This document shows, piece after piece, positions 18,701 through 26,287 of a DNA stretch of 64,000 nt. The notes under the pieces were generated by a model. The model was not told where the DNA came from, did no database searches, and worked only from the letters and a program-made list of their open reading frames with translations. A program made the position numbers and the translations under genes. The first letter of the stretch is position 1, and each line of letters opens with the position of its first letter. Source of the DNA: Jatrophihabitans endophyticus (GTDB taxonomy: Bacteria > Actinomycetota > Actinomycetes > Mycobacteriales > Jatrophihabitantaceae); contig NZ_FQVU01000003.1 of NCBI RefSeq assembly GCF_900129455.1, forward strand, positions 372,001 to 436,000, in the 5' to 3' direction.

Positions 18701-19314
18701 TGCAGTTCGAGCGCGAGATGCTCGGCCTCTACGTCTCCGACCACCCGCTGTTCGGTCTCGAGCACGTCCTGGGCAACGCCGCCGACTGCTCGGTGGCCGC
18801 GGTGCAGGCCGAGGGGGCGGGTGAGGCGCAGACGTTGACGCTCGCGGGCATCCTCAGCTCGGTGAACCGGCGCGTCACCAAGGCGGGCGCACCCTGGGCC
18901 AACGCCGTGCTCGAGGACCTCGAGGGCTCCATCGAGGTCATGTTCTTCCCCGCCACCTACGCGCAGGTCGCGCTCAACGTCGCCGAGGACGCGGTGGTGG
19001 CGATCAAGGGACGCACCGACGCCCGCGACGACACGGTCAAGCTGATCGCCAGCGAGCTCAGCGTCCTCGACACCACGCAGACCGACGGCACCCGCGGCCC
19101 GGTGCGGCTGCGCCTCGAGGCGACCCGGTGCACGCCGCCGCTGGTGAGCCGGCTCAAGGACGTCCTGGTCACCCATGCCGGGCCCACCGAGGTGCATCTG
19201 GAGCTGCTCAGCCAGAACAGCCCGACGGTGGTGCTCGACACCCGGGTGACCCCGTCGGCCGCGCTCATGGGCGACCTCAAGGCGCTGCTCGGGCCGACGG
19301 CCATCTCGGCCTGA
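15769..19314 (+). CDS. dnaE: DNA polymerase III alpha subunit (DnaE1)
   Basis: A 1181-residue replicative polymerase. The N-terminal PHP domain begins HLHVHTEYSMLDG and has TDHGN; in actinobacterial DnaE1 this domain is an active proofreading exonuclease. The palm carries the catalytic PDFDVDFDERRR near residue 421. The finger and beta-binding regions follow, then a C-terminal OB-fold near residue 1023 (LAGILSSVNRRVTKAG). The GTG start has AAGGGGAG upstream. The gene stands alone, divergent from otsB (221-base gap) and convergent with the MFS exporter (18-base gap). Confidence 0.97.
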   Translation: MSAGSGSNDQFVHLHVHTEYSMLDGAARLTELFESAARMGMPALAMTDHGNVFGAQDFYSKATAAGVKPIIGMEAYVTPNTHRGERTRVRWAEGGENDVSGGGAFTHMTLLAENTAGMHNLFRLSSRSSLEGFFYKPRADRELLAEYADGLIATTGCPSGEIQTWLRIGDYEKARASAAEFRDIFGRDNYYLELMDHGLAIETRVRDDLLRLAKDLQLPMIATNDLHYTHAEDADTHEILLCVQSGKTMADPNRFKFDARDFYLKSPAEMRSLWADKYDLREACDNTLLIAERCEVSFTEGNGTYMPNFPVPDGETESSWFRTEVATGMQRRFPDGIPADAQRQADYEVGVIEQMRFPGYFLVVADFINWAKDNGIRVGPGRGSGAGSMVAYAMRITDLNPLQHGLIFERFLNPDRVSMPDFDVDFDERRRGEVIRYVTEKYGSDRVAQIVTYGTIKAKQAVKDAGRVLGYPFAMGDRITKVMPPPVMGKDVPLAKIFDRDHARYNEGGEFRALYESDQEVAKVVDQAKGLEGLKRQWGVHAAGVIMSSDPLLDLIPIMKREQDGAIITQFDYPTCEKLGLIKMDFLGLRNLTILDDALENIKINRDEDVVVEELDLTDRVTYDLLARGETLGVFQLDGGPMRALLRSMRPDNFEDISAVGALYRPGPMGADSHNKYANRKNGREPVVPIHPELAEPLAEILGETFGLIVYQEQVMAIAQKVAGFSLGQADILRRAMGKKKKAELDKQFAGFSGGMKDNGFSEAAVKTLWDILLPFSDYAFNKAHSAAYGLVSYWTAYLKANYPAEYMAALLTSVKDDKDKMAIYLAECRRMGIKVLPPCVNESEANFTPTGTDIRFGLTAIRNVGANVVASIVATRKLKGAFADVGDFLKKVDAVVCNKRTIEGLIKGGAFDSLGHMRRGLINVYEAAVDSVLDSKRAAERGQDSLWDSLEVTADDPSEDVFAVRVPEVEWDKKVLLQFEREMLGLYVSDHPLFGLEHVLGNAADCSVAAVQAEGAGEAQTLTLAGILSSVNRRVTKAGAPWANAVLEDLEGSIEVMFFPATYAQVALNVAEDAVVAIKGRTDARDDTVKLIASELSVLDTTQTDGTRGPVRLRLEATRCTPPLVSRLKDVLVTHAGPTEVHLELLSQNSPTVVLDTRVTPSAALMGDLKALLGPTAISA

Positions 19315-19332
19315 GCCCCGCGCTGCCGGCGG

Positions 19333-20862
19333 TCAGCGCCCGGCGCCCGGTGCGCCGTCCCGGTCGCCGCGGCGCAGGACGATGACCGCGCACGCCGCCA
19401 GCAGCAGCATCCCCGCGGCGGTGGCCAGCGCGACCTGCATGCCGTCGACGAAGGCGGCCTGCGCGCGGCCGGCGAGCGACGGGTCGATCGCCCGGGCGAC
19501 GGCGAGCGACTCGCGGGCGTGCTCGGCGACGCGGTGCGGCACCCCCGGCAGGGGCAGGTGACCGCGGTAGAGCGAGAGCAGGATGCTGCCGAGCACGGCG
19601 ATCCCCAGCGCACCGCCCAGCTCGCGCGCGACGTCGTTCATCGCCGAGCCGACGCCCTGCTTGTCCGCGGGCAGCGCGTCGGTCACCGCCGCGGTGGCCG
19701 GCGTCATGGCCAGCCCCATCCCGGCGCCGAGCGCGACGAGCCCGCCCAGCAGCAGCCAGTAGGGGCTCCGCTCGTCGAGGCGTGACAGCAGCCCGAGCGC
19801 GGCGGCGGCGAGGACGAGCCCGGCCGCGGACGCGTGGGCGGTGCCGAACCGGTCGGCGAGCCGCGGCGCGACGAGCCGTGCGCTCGGCATCATGCCGAGG
19901 GCCATCGGCACGAGGCTCGCCGCGGCGACGAGCGGCGAGTTGCCCAGCACCAGCTGCAGGTACTGCAGCACCAGGAAGACGAAGCCGAAGAAGGCGGCGA
20001 ACTGCAGCGTGAGCGACAGCACGCCCGCGCCGAACGCGGGGACGCCGAAGAGCCGGACGTCCAGCAGCGGGGTCGCGGTCCGCGTCTCCCACACCGCGAA
20101 CAGCGCGAGCAGCACCGCCCCCGCGGCCAGGCCGCCGAGGGTGCGTGCCGTCCACCACCCCGCGGTCGGGGCCTCGATGATCGAGTAGACCAGCGCGGCG
20201 AGACCGGCGGCGCTCACGAGCGCGCCGAGGACGTCCACGCGCGGCGCGTCCGGGTCGGCGGACTCCGGCACGACCCGCAGCGTCGCGACCAGCGCGATCG
20301 CGGCGAGCGCGACGTTGACGCCGAACACGCCGCGCCACGACCAGTGCTCGAGCACGAGCCCCGACGCGAGCAGGCCGACGACGGCCGAGGCGCCGGCGAC
20401 GCCGGCCCACGTGCCCACGGCCTTCGCGCGCTGGGCCGCCGGGAAAATGGTGGTGACCGTCGCCAGCGTCGCCGGCATGACGAGCGCGGCGCCGAGGCCG
20501 AGCACCGCGCGGAGCGCGATCAGGGCCGGGGCCGAGTCGACCGTCATCGCGACGGCCGAACCGGTGCCGAAGACGAGCAGCCCGGCGACGAGGACCCGTC
20601 GCCGCCCGGCCCGGTCGCCGATCGCCCCGCCGGCGAGCAACAGGGCGGCGAAGGTCAGGGCGTACGCGTCGACGATCCACGACAGCTGCGTCTGGCTCGC
20701 GCGGGTCTCGGCGGCGATCGAGGGCAGCGCCACGTTGAGCGACGCGGTGGCGGCCACGACGGTGGCCAGGGCCAGGCAGGTCGTGGCGAGGACGGCGCCG
20801 TGGCCGTGCCGGGGGGTGGGGGCTGCGACCCGCGGGTCGCGGGCTCCGGTGCCGGTCGTCAT
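19333..20862 (-). CDS. DHA2-family MFS drug exporter
   Basis: A 509-residue proton-driven exporter of the EmrB/QacA (14-segment) type. The loop 2-3 motif reads GGAIGDRAGRRRV, and TTCLALATVVAATASLNVALPSI is the first membrane segment. Motif C-like Gly/Pro-rich sequence (GLGAALVMPATLATV) marks an antiporter. AGGAG precedes the ATG. It is divergent from a TetR gene with only 64 bases between them, the usual arrangement for a repressor controlling an efflux pump. The substrate is unknown. The C-terminal ~20 residues are Arg/Asp-rich and cytoplasmic. Confidence 0.9.
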   Translation of the reverse strand: MTTGTGARDPRVAAPTPRHGHGAVLATTCLALATVVAATASLNVALPSIAAETRASQTQLSWIVDAYALTFAALLLAGGAIGDRAGRRRVLVAGLLVFGTGSAVAMTVDSAPALIALRAVLGLGAALVMPATLATVTTIFPAAQRAKAVGTWAGVAGASAVVGLLASGLVLEHWSWRGVFGVNVALAAIALVATLRVVPESADPDAPRVDVLGALVSAAGLAALVYSIIEAPTAGWWTARTLGGLAAGAVLLALFAVWETRTATPLLDVRLFGVPAFGAGVLSLTLQFAAFFGFVFLVLQYLQLVLGNSPLVAAASLVPMALGMMPSARLVAPRLADRFGTAHASAAGLVLAAAALGLLSRLDERSPYWLLLGGLVALGAGMGLAMTPATAAVTDALPADKQGVGSAMNDVARELGGALGIAVLGSILLSLYRGHLPLPGVPHRVAEHARESLAVARAIDPSLAGRAQAAFVDGMQVALATAAGMLLLAACAVIVLRRGDRDGAPGAGR

Positions 20863-20896
20863 CGGCGTGCTCCTGTCCGATCGGGTGGGACTCGAC

Positions 20897-20909
20897 GGTG
20901 ACGGTCACC
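20897..20909. promoter_or_regulatory. Candidate TetR operator in the divergent promoter
   Basis: GGTGAC and GTCACC form perfect 6-base arms around one base, in the 64-base gap between the MFS and TetR starts. Position and symmetry fit binding by the adjacent TetR protein; this is by motif only. Confidence 0.45.
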
Positions 20910-20926
20910 CGCCCTAGATTTCAACC

Positions 20927-21553
20927 GTGATGAATAAACCGCGGGGACGAGGCCGGCCGGCGCACCCCACCGGGGCGCGCGACGCGATCCTGGCGGTGGC
21001 GCAGCGTCGCTTCGTCCGCGAGGGGTACGAGGCCGTCACGTTGCGCTCGGTCGCCGCCGAGGCCGGGGTCGACGTCGCGGCGGTGAGCTACCACTTCGGA
21101 TCGAAGAAGGGGCTGTTCGGGGCCGCGCTCGCGCTGTCGACCAACCCGGCCGACGTCATCGCCGAGGTCTTCGCCGGCCCGGCCGCCACGGCACCGCAGC
21201 GACTGGTGCGCCGCGTGCTGCAGGCCTGGGACGACGAGGAGGACGGCGCCAAGCTGCGCCGGCTCGGGCAGCGCGCGGTGGGCGACCCCGACGTCGCGCG
21301 GCTCGTCCGCGAGATGTTCGAGCGCGAGATGACGCCCGTCATCGTCGGGCACATCGGCGGGGCGGACGCGCAGCTGCGCGCCGCCACGGTCATCAGCGTG
21401 ATCGGCGGGCTCATCATCGGCCGCTACCTGGTGGGCATCGAACCGCTCGCCTCGCTGCCGGCCGATGAATTGGTGGCCCGGCTCGCACCCCTCGTCCGCG
21501 TCGCGCTGGCCGGGGCCCGGGCCGCCGAGACACCGCGACGGCGCCCCGGGTAG
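20927..21553 (+). CDS. TetR/AcrR family repressor
   Basis: A 208-residue TetR regulator. The helix-turn-helix covers about residues 17-62, with AILAVAQRRFVREGYEAVTLRSVAAEAGV and VSYHFGSKKGLF. The ligand domain follows and resembles the C-terminal domain of PsrA/RutR-like members. A TAGATT -10 ends six bases before the GTG, so the mRNA may be leaderless; an ATG one codon further in is also possible. It probably represses the divergent DHA2 exporter in response to an exported compound. Confidence 0.88.
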   Translation: MMNKPRGRGRPAHPTGARDAILAVAQRRFVREGYEAVTLRSVAAEAGVDVAAVSYHFGSKKGLFGAALALSTNPADVIAEVFAGPAATAPQRLVRRVLQAWDDEEDGAKLRRLGQRAVGDPDVARLVREMFEREMTPVIVGHIGGADAQLRAATVISVIGGLIIGRYLVGIEPLASLPADELVARLAPLVRVALAGARAAETPRRRPG

Positions 21554-21567
21554 GGCCGGCGGGCGGT

Positions 21568-21622
21568 GTCACCCGGGCGTCACCTGCGCGTCGCCCCGCC
21601 GTCGCCGGGACGTGGCCCCCCG
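21568..21622 (+). promoter_or_regulatory. Array of five 11-nt direct repeats (PHO-box-like)
   Basis: Five consecutive 11-base units read GTCACCCGGGC, GTCACCTGCGC, GTCGCCCCGCC, GTCGCCGGGAC and GTGGCCCCCCG. They end 15 bases before a TAGCGT -10 (21638-21643), so they cover the -35 region of the methyltransferase promoter. Spacing and core match the direct-repeat units bound by actinobacterial PhoP regulators. The matching arrays at 23771, 23858 and 27220 support a shared regulator. Confidence 0.6.
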
Positions 21623-21637
21623 GGCGGTCGACCTTCC

Positions 21638-21643
21638 TAGCGT
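21638..21643 (+). promoter_or_regulatory. -10 of the surface-polymer methyltransferase
   Basis: TAGCGT in CTTCCTAGCGTCG. The same CTTCCTAGC string is at the -10 of the minus-strand glycosyltransferase at 22387, which suggests the two promoters are related. Confidence 0.5.
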
Positions 21644-21699
21644 CGGGGCCGCGACCGTCCGCCGTCCGGCGGTGACGGCCCACCACCGTCGGGAGAGCG

Positions 21700-22374
21700 A
21701 TGCACACGTCGGCCATGAACCACATGCGGCTCTCCGTGGAGCAATACCTGAAGCGCGACCGTCACTACGACGTCCTCGACTTCGGGTCCCAGGCCGCCGG
21801 CAACGGCCGGACGCACCGCGAGGTGCTCGTCGACCACGACGTCACCTACACCGGTGTCGACGTGGTGGCGGGGGAGAACGTCGACATCGTGATGGCCAAG
21901 CCGTACCGCATCCCCGCGCGGGCGAGGTCCTTCGACGTCGTCATCACCGGATCGGCCTTCGAGCACATCCCGTTCATGTGGGCGTCGTTCCTGGAGATCG
22001 CGCGGGTGCTGCGGCCCGGCGGCCTGGTGTTCCTGACCGCGCCGTCGCGCGGCCACATCCACTTCGACATGGACTGCTGGCGCTTCTACCCCGACTCGAT
22101 GCGGGCCCTCGCCGCGTTCGCGCGCATGCAGCTGCTCGAGGCCCACACCGACATGCCGCCGAAGCACCCCCGCGGTGGGGTCGACTACGCGCGCGTGGAC
22201 TACGAGCGCAACTACTGGGGCGACACCGTCGGCGTGTTCCGCAAGCCGCAGGAGTACTCGATGCTCGTGGCCCCCGTGCGCGAGGTGATCGTGTGGTGGG
22301 CGAACCGGGTCAACGGCATCGAGCACGTGCCGCGCAAGTACGGCACGAAGAAGCGGTTCCGCGTCGCCCTCTGA
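21700..22374 (+). CDS. Class I SAM-dependent methyltransferase (Methyltransf_11 type)
   Basis: A 224-residue methyltransferase. The SAM-binding region begins YDVLDFGSQAAGNGRTH, and the acidic loop is TYTGVDVVAG. FDVVITGSAFEHIPFMW and VLRPGGLVFLTAPS are the following strand motifs. The first glycine-rich loop is atypical (DFGSQAAGN for DxGxGxG). It opens the surface-polymer cluster and probably methylates a sugar hydroxyl, a common decoration of such polymers; the acceptor is unknown. GGGAG lies close to the ATG at 21700, so the in-frame ATG at 21715 is an alternative. A direct-repeat array and a -10 lie upstream. Confidence 0.82.
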   Translation: MHTSAMNHMRLSVEQYLKRDRHYDVLDFGSQAAGNGRTHREVLVDHDVTYTGVDVVAGENVDIVMAKPYRIPARARSFDVVITGSAFEHIPFMWASFLEIARVLRPGGLVFLTAPSRGHIHFDMDCWRFYPDSMRALAAFARMQLLEAHTDMPPKHPRGGVDYARVDYERNYWGDTVGVFRKPQEYSMLVAPVREVIVWWANRVNGIEHVPRKYGTKKRFRVAL

Positions 22375-22386
22375 CGAGCCGGTGCG

Positions 22387-23727
22387 TCAGAGCTGCGCGA
22401 TGCGCTTGACGCGGGGCTCGACGACGCGGACGCCGTACCGGTAGGCGCGGCGCGCGGCCACGCGCGCGGCGCGACGCGCGAACGACGGGCGCGTCCCGAT
22501 CGCGTCGGACGGCGCCAGCACGGCGCCGGTGCGGTCGATGCCGTACCTCGCGAGCAGGCCGGGCAGGTAGGCGCCGGCCCGCTCCTCGTCGAGCCATGGG
22601 CGCAGCGGCGGCAGCTCCGCGCGCTTCGCGACAAGCTCGCCGAGCCGGTCGGCGGCGGCGGTGTAGGAGTCCGGGCCCACGACCACGCCGTGCGCGGCGG
22701 CCCACTCCGGGCGGGTGACGGGCAGCTCGCCGCGCAGCAGCGACGGCCAGGACGTCATCGCCCCGGACCCGACGAACAGCTGGTTGCCGAGCGACTCGCG
22801 GATGCCGTAGTCGGTGAGCAGTGCCGTCGGGATGCCGCGGTGCATGGCCTCGATCGCCGCCGTCGAGCTGACGGTGACGCACAGGTCGGTGCGATCGAGC
22901 ACCGCGTCCATCGCGCCGTAGGCGAAGGTCAGGTTGGGCGGCAGCTCCTCCGGTGGGAGCAGGGCCTCGAAGTGGAAGGGCTCGACGTGCGTCGTCCGGT
23001 CGCCGACCCGGGCACGCAGCTTGACCACCACCGCGTGATCGGGGTGCCGACGGCCGTAGGCGGCCGCCTGCTCCAGGACGTGCCGGCGCTCCGCCTCCTG
23101 CTGCGGGACGCCGGGCTGGGTCACGAAGGTGAGCGTGAAGGGATGCCGCTGCCGCGCCTGCGCCGCGTCGTAGGGCGCCCCGCCGAGGAACGGCAGCGCC
23201 GTCGCGACGACCGACTTCGGGTCGGCGCCGAGATCGGCGAAGACGTCGGCGAAGCGGGCGGCGTCGGCGTCGCAGTTGGCGAGCACGAGATCGGCGCCGG
23301 CGCGGTTCACGAGCCCGTCGATGATCTTCTCGTACACGAGCCCGACGTAACCGGTGACGACGACCGGCCGGGTCGGCCGGTCCCGCCACGCCCGCCCCAG
23401 GGCGTGCAGCAGCGACTGGACGCAGCCGCCGATGCACGCGAGCACGACCACCTCGGCGTCGCTGTCGGCCAGCCGGGCGACGGTCTCGGCGATGCTCGCC
23501 CGCCGCAGCGAGGCGGGGGTGATGCCGATGTCGGCCAGCTGCTGGTCGTTGGGGACCGAGCGGCCGAGCAGCAACGTCGCGTGCAGCTGCGCGGGGCGGT
23601 CGGCGACGAGGCGGGCCGCCACGGTGGCCCCCCACTTCCATCGGCTGTCCGAGTCCGCCACGACCTCGACGCGCCAGGGTGGCGTCTCGGTGCCGTCGTC
23701 CGTCGTCGTCGGGGGGCTCGCCGTCAT
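22387..23727 (-). CDS. GT-B-type glycosyltransferase-like protein of the polysialic-type cluster (DUF6716-like)
   Basis: A 446-residue protein that resembles putative glycosyltransferases (DUF6716 type) seen beside neuA/neuB in actinobacteria. Visible features are an N-terminal Rossmann-like half with VVVVTGYVGLVYEKIIDGL and LVLANCDADAARFADVF, and a C-terminal half with TVSSTAAIEAMHRGIPTALLTDYG, the Ser-Ser-Thr plus Gly-x-Pro pattern of capsule glycosyltransferases. There is no signal peptide; the C-terminus is strongly basic. A TAGCTT -10 lies seven bases before the ATG, so the mRNA should be leaderless. The gene is divergent from the GT2 enzyme, and the shared promoter region carries two direct-repeat arrays. 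The sugar it transfers is unknown. Confidence 0.65.
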   Translation of the reverse strand: MTASPPTTTDDGTETPPWRVEVVADSDSRWKWGATVAARLVADRPAQLHATLLLGRSVPNDQQLADIGITPASLRRASIAETVARLADSDAEVVVLACIGGCVQSLLHALGRAWRDRPTRPVVVTGYVGLVYEKIIDGLVNRAGADLVLANCDADAARFADVFADLGADPKSVVATALPFLGGAPYDAAQARQRHPFTLTFVTQPGVPQQEAERRHVLEQAAAYGRRHPDHAVVVKLRARVGDRTTHVEPFHFEALLPPEELPPNLTFAYGAMDAVLDRTDLCVTVSSTAAIEAMHRGIPTALLTDYGIRESLGNQLFVGSGAMTSWPSLLRGELPVTRPEWAAAHGVVVGPDSYTAAADRLGELVAKRAELPPLRPWLDEERAGAYLPGLLARYGIDRTGAVLAPSDAIGTRPSFARRAARVAARRAYRYGVRVVEPRVKRIAQL

Positions 23728-23734
23728 GGCCGCG

Positions 23735-23740
23735 AAGCTA
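23735..23740 (-). promoter_or_regulatory. -10 of the minus-strand glycosyltransferase gene
   Basis: TAGCTT on the minus strand, seven bases before the ATG at 23727. It implies transcription starting at the start codon. Confidence 0.55.
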
Positions 23741-23770
23741 GGAAGCGCGCCTTGCCGCGAGGGAGCATGC

Positions 23771-23814
23771 AGGTGGCGGTCGGGGAGCGGTCAGGTAAAT
23801 GCGAGGTTCCGCGG
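23771..23814 (-). promoter_or_regulatory. Array of four 11-nt direct repeats (PHO-box-like)
   Basis: On the plus strand the units are AGGTGGCGGTC, GGGGAGCGGTC, AGGTAAATGCG and AGGTTCCGCGG. Read on the minus strand they give the [TC]ACCT or [TC]CCCC cores seen in the other arrays of this cluster. The array lies 31-74 bases upstream of the -10 of the glycosyltransferase at 22387. Confidence 0.5.
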
Positions 23815-23857
23815 GTGGCTGCCGCGGCGCCCGGGCCCCCGGCGCACCCGCCCGCCC

Positions 23858-23901
23858 GTCACCTGCTGCTCACCCGCGCGCGTCGAGACGGCCACCTGGG
23901 C
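23858..23901 (+). promoter_or_regulatory. Array of 11-nt direct repeats (PHO-box-like)
   Basis: Units GTCACCTGCTG (23858), CTCACCCGCGC (23869), a degenerate unit at 23880, and a CCACCTG unit at 23891 keep strict 11-base phase. They lie upstream of the GT2 start at 23940 and face the array at 23771, so the divergent region carries one array for each gene. Confidence 0.5.
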
Positions 23902-23939
23902 CTCATCGTGTCGTCGCCGCGCGCCGCGACCATCTCCGG

Positions 23940-24911
23940 GTGCCGACCGACCCGACACTGACCGTCGTACTTCCCGTCCGCAACGTCGCGGCGTACCTGC
24001 CCGACATGCTCACCTCCCTGGGGCTCAATACCGACGTCGACCTGCAGCTCGTCGTCGTCGACGACGGCTCCGACGACGGGACCGCGCAGGTGATCGAGGA
24101 GTTCGCGGACCGGTTGCCGCAGCTGCAGGCGATCCGGCACGACACCGCGGTCGGGCTGGCCGACGCCCGCAACGCCGGGCTGGACCGTGCCGTCGGGCGC
24201 CACGTCTGCTTCCTCGACGGCGACGACTGGCTCGCGCCGGGGTACCTCGGCCGGCTCGTCCACGCGATCGACGGGCTCGGCTGCGACTTCGTGCGCGTGG
24301 ACCACGTGCAGGTGCGCGACCGCGACCGCGTCGTGCACCTCGCGCCCGAGGCCCGTCGCGACGTCGTGCTCGACCCGCGCTCGGGCATCCTGCCGGCCAG
24401 CCGACGCACGATGATCGACTACCCGTACGCCTGGGCGGGCATCTTCCGGCGCGAGCTCGGCGAGCTGCTGCGCTTCCCGGCCGGGCTGCACACCGCCGAG
24501 GACCGGCCGTGGATCTGGCGCCTGCACCGCGAGGCCCGCAGCTACGCCGTGACGTCCCTGGCCGGCGTGTTCTACCGGCGCGACGTCGCGAACTCCCTGA
24601 CGCAGATCGGCGACCACCGGCAACTGCAGTTCGTCGACGCCTACGCGATGGTGCTCGCGCAGGTGAGCGGCGACGCGGCGCTGCTGGGCAAGGCGATGCG
24701 CCAGTTCCTCGGCATCGTCGCGCACCAGGTGGAACAGGGCGAGGAGCGCTTCACCGCCCCGCTGCGCCGGCAGCTGGCCGAGCGTGTCACCGAGCTGCTC
24801 GCCGGGGTGGACCCCGACGTCGTCGGGCGGGCACTGCCCGGTGACGACCGCATCCAGGTGCTCGCCCCGCTGCTGCCCGCGGCCGTCCTCGGCCGGCGGT
24901 GGGCGTCGTGA
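23940..24911 (+). CDS. Family 2 glycosyltransferase
   Basis: A 323-residue GT-A inverting glycosyltransferase. It begins TLTVVLPVRNVAAYLPDML. The nucleotide-binding VVVDDGSDDGTAQVI and the metal-binding FLDGDDWLAPGYL are classical, and TAEDRPWIWRL carries the likely catalytic Glu-Asp. The C-terminal ~100 residues are helical and resemble those of capsule and teichoic-acid polymerases. I chose GTG 23940; a GTG or ATG further upstream would add unrelated Pro/Arg-rich sequence. The stop overlaps the start of the next gene as GTGA, which makes the two co-transcribed. It probably adds a neutral sugar to the surface polymer. Confidence 0.88.
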   Translation: MPTDPTLTVVLPVRNVAAYLPDMLTSLGLNTDVDLQLVVVDDGSDDGTAQVIEEFADRLPQLQAIRHDTAVGLADARNAGLDRAVGRHVCFLDGDDWLAPGYLGRLVHAIDGLGCDFVRVDHVQVRDRDRVVHLAPEARRDVVLDPRSGILPASRRTMIDYPYAWAGIFRRELGELLRFPAGLHTAEDRPWIWRLHREARSYAVTSLAGVFYRRDVANSLTQIGDHRQLQFVDAYAMVLAQVSGDAALLGKAMRQFLGIVAHQVEQGEERFTAPLRRQLAERVTELLAGVDPDVVGRALPGDDRIQVLAPLLPAAVLGRRWAS

Positions 24912-26287
24912 CCAGCGTCTTCTACGCCTCGACCCTGTTCGGGGCCATGACCCTGGCCACCGCGCTGGACGCGGGAGCGTTCGGCGACCACGACGAGCGG
25001 CGCGTGCTGATCGTCTCGAACACCGTGCCGATCCCCGAGATCACGCCCTCGTTCGACCGGTTGCCCGCGGCGGCGGGGCTGCGCGAGCGCTTTGACGACG
25101 TCGTCGACTGGAACGCGCTGGTCGCGCCGCTGCACCCGTCGCGGTGGCGACCGCGCGCGGCGGAGGCGCCCATGCTGGCACGGCTGTTCGCGCAGCGGCT
25201 CGGGCTGGCGGGCGGGGTGCGCGAGCTCGTGCTGGAATCGGTGGCCGTCGCTCCCGCGCGCACCATCGGCTCGCTGCTGCAGGGCTGCCCGATCACGGTG
25301 TACTCCGACGGGCTGATGAGCTACGGGCCCACGCGCGACAACCTGCCGGCCGGCATCGGCCGGCGTACCAGCCGGCTGCTGTACCTCGACCTCGTCCCGA
25401 CGATCGCGCCGCTGCTGCTACGCGAGTACGACGTCGCCACGGTCGCGCTGCCCGACACCGGTTTCCGGCGCGTCGTCGCCTCGCTGCCCGCGGCCGACGC
25501 CGCCGGCGCGCGCGGCGCACCCGTCGTCCTCGGCCAGTACCTCTCGCAGCTCGGCATCCTCGAGCCGCGCGAGGAGCTCGAGCTGCACGAGCGCATGCTC
25601 GACGCCCTCGCCGCGCGCGGGGCGGACCGGGTCGTGTTCCGGCCCCACCCGGCGGCGCGGCGGGTGCACGTGCTGCCGCTGCAACGCCACGCGCAGCGGC
25701 GGGGGGTCGAGCTCGTCGTCCCGGACGACGGCCTGCCGGCCGAGTCCTGGTTCGCGGCCGCCGGCCCGTCGCTGGTGGTGTCGTGCTTCAGCACCGCGCT
25801 GTTCACCGCGAGCCGGTTCTACGGCTGCGAGGTCGCGACGATGGGCACCGACACCGTCCTCGAGCGGGTCGCCCCGTTCGAGAACAGCAACCGCATCCCC
25901 GTGACGCTGGCGGACGCGCTGCTGCCCCGCCTGGACGCGGACGGCGGGACCACGAGACCCGACGTGCCGGACGTGACCGAGCTCGTGCGCGCCGTCGGCT
26001 ACTGCATGCAGGCCGACCGGCTCGCCGATCTGCGCGACGCCGCCGCCGCCTACCTCGGCCGGCACGGGCGCGAGCGCTACTTCAAGCGCAAGCGGCTCGA
26101 GGCGGTCGGGCTGCTGGCACCGCCGCCGGCCGCGCCGGCACCGACTGCGCCGCCGGTCGGCAAGGGGCTGCTGGCGCGGGCCGGTGGCCGACGCCCGGGC
26201 GGCCGCGCGGCGGCCGGCCGGGCAGGCGGGCCCGGTGACCGGCCGGTGACCCGCGAGGACGGACGACCGAACAGGAGACGGACGTGA
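24908..26287 (+). CDS. Polysialyltransferase-like glycosyltransferase
   Basis: A 459-residue protein resembling the alpha-2,8-polysialyltransferase family. Motifs seen are VYSDGLMSYGP (the Asp-Gly motif), VVFRPHPA (the His-Pro motif that contacts the CMP phosphate) and VVSCFSTALF (the Ser/Thr pair). These three motifs in this order are the signature of bacterial sialyl- and polysialyltransferases. It would extend the polymer with CMP-nonulosonate. No membrane segment is visible. The last ~50 residues are Pro/Ala- then Arg/Gly-rich and disordered. The start (GTG 24908) overlaps the GT2 stop, and the stop overlaps the next start. A GTG at 24899 is an alternative start. Confidence 0.72.
   Translation: MTSVFYASTLFGAMTLATALDAGAFGDHDERRVLIVSNTVPIPEITPSFDRLPAAAGLRERFDDVVDWNALVAPLHPSRWRPRAAEAPMLARLFAQRLGLAGGVRELVLESVAVAPARTIGSLLQGCPITVYSDGLMSYGPTRDNLPAGIGRRTSRLLYLDLVPTIAPLLLREYDVATVALPDTGFRRVVASLPAADAAGARGAPVVLGQYLSQLGILEPREELELHERMLDALAARGADRVVFRPHPAARRVHVLPLQRHAQRRGVELVVPDDGLPAESWFAAAGPSLVVSCFSTALFTASRFYGCEVATMGTDTVLERVAPFENSNRIPVTLADALLPRLDADGGTTRPDVPDVTELVRAVGYCMQADRLADLRDAAAAYLGRHGRERYFKRKRLEAVGLLAPPPAAPAPTAPPVGKGLLARAGGRRPGGRAAAGRAGGPGDRPVTREDGRPNRRRT

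Noticed and set aside
15772-19197. A 1141-codon open frame antisense to dnaE
   Set aside because: The composition (Asp-, Val-, Leu-, Arg- and His-rich without motifs) is that of a shadow frame; dnaE is unmistakable.
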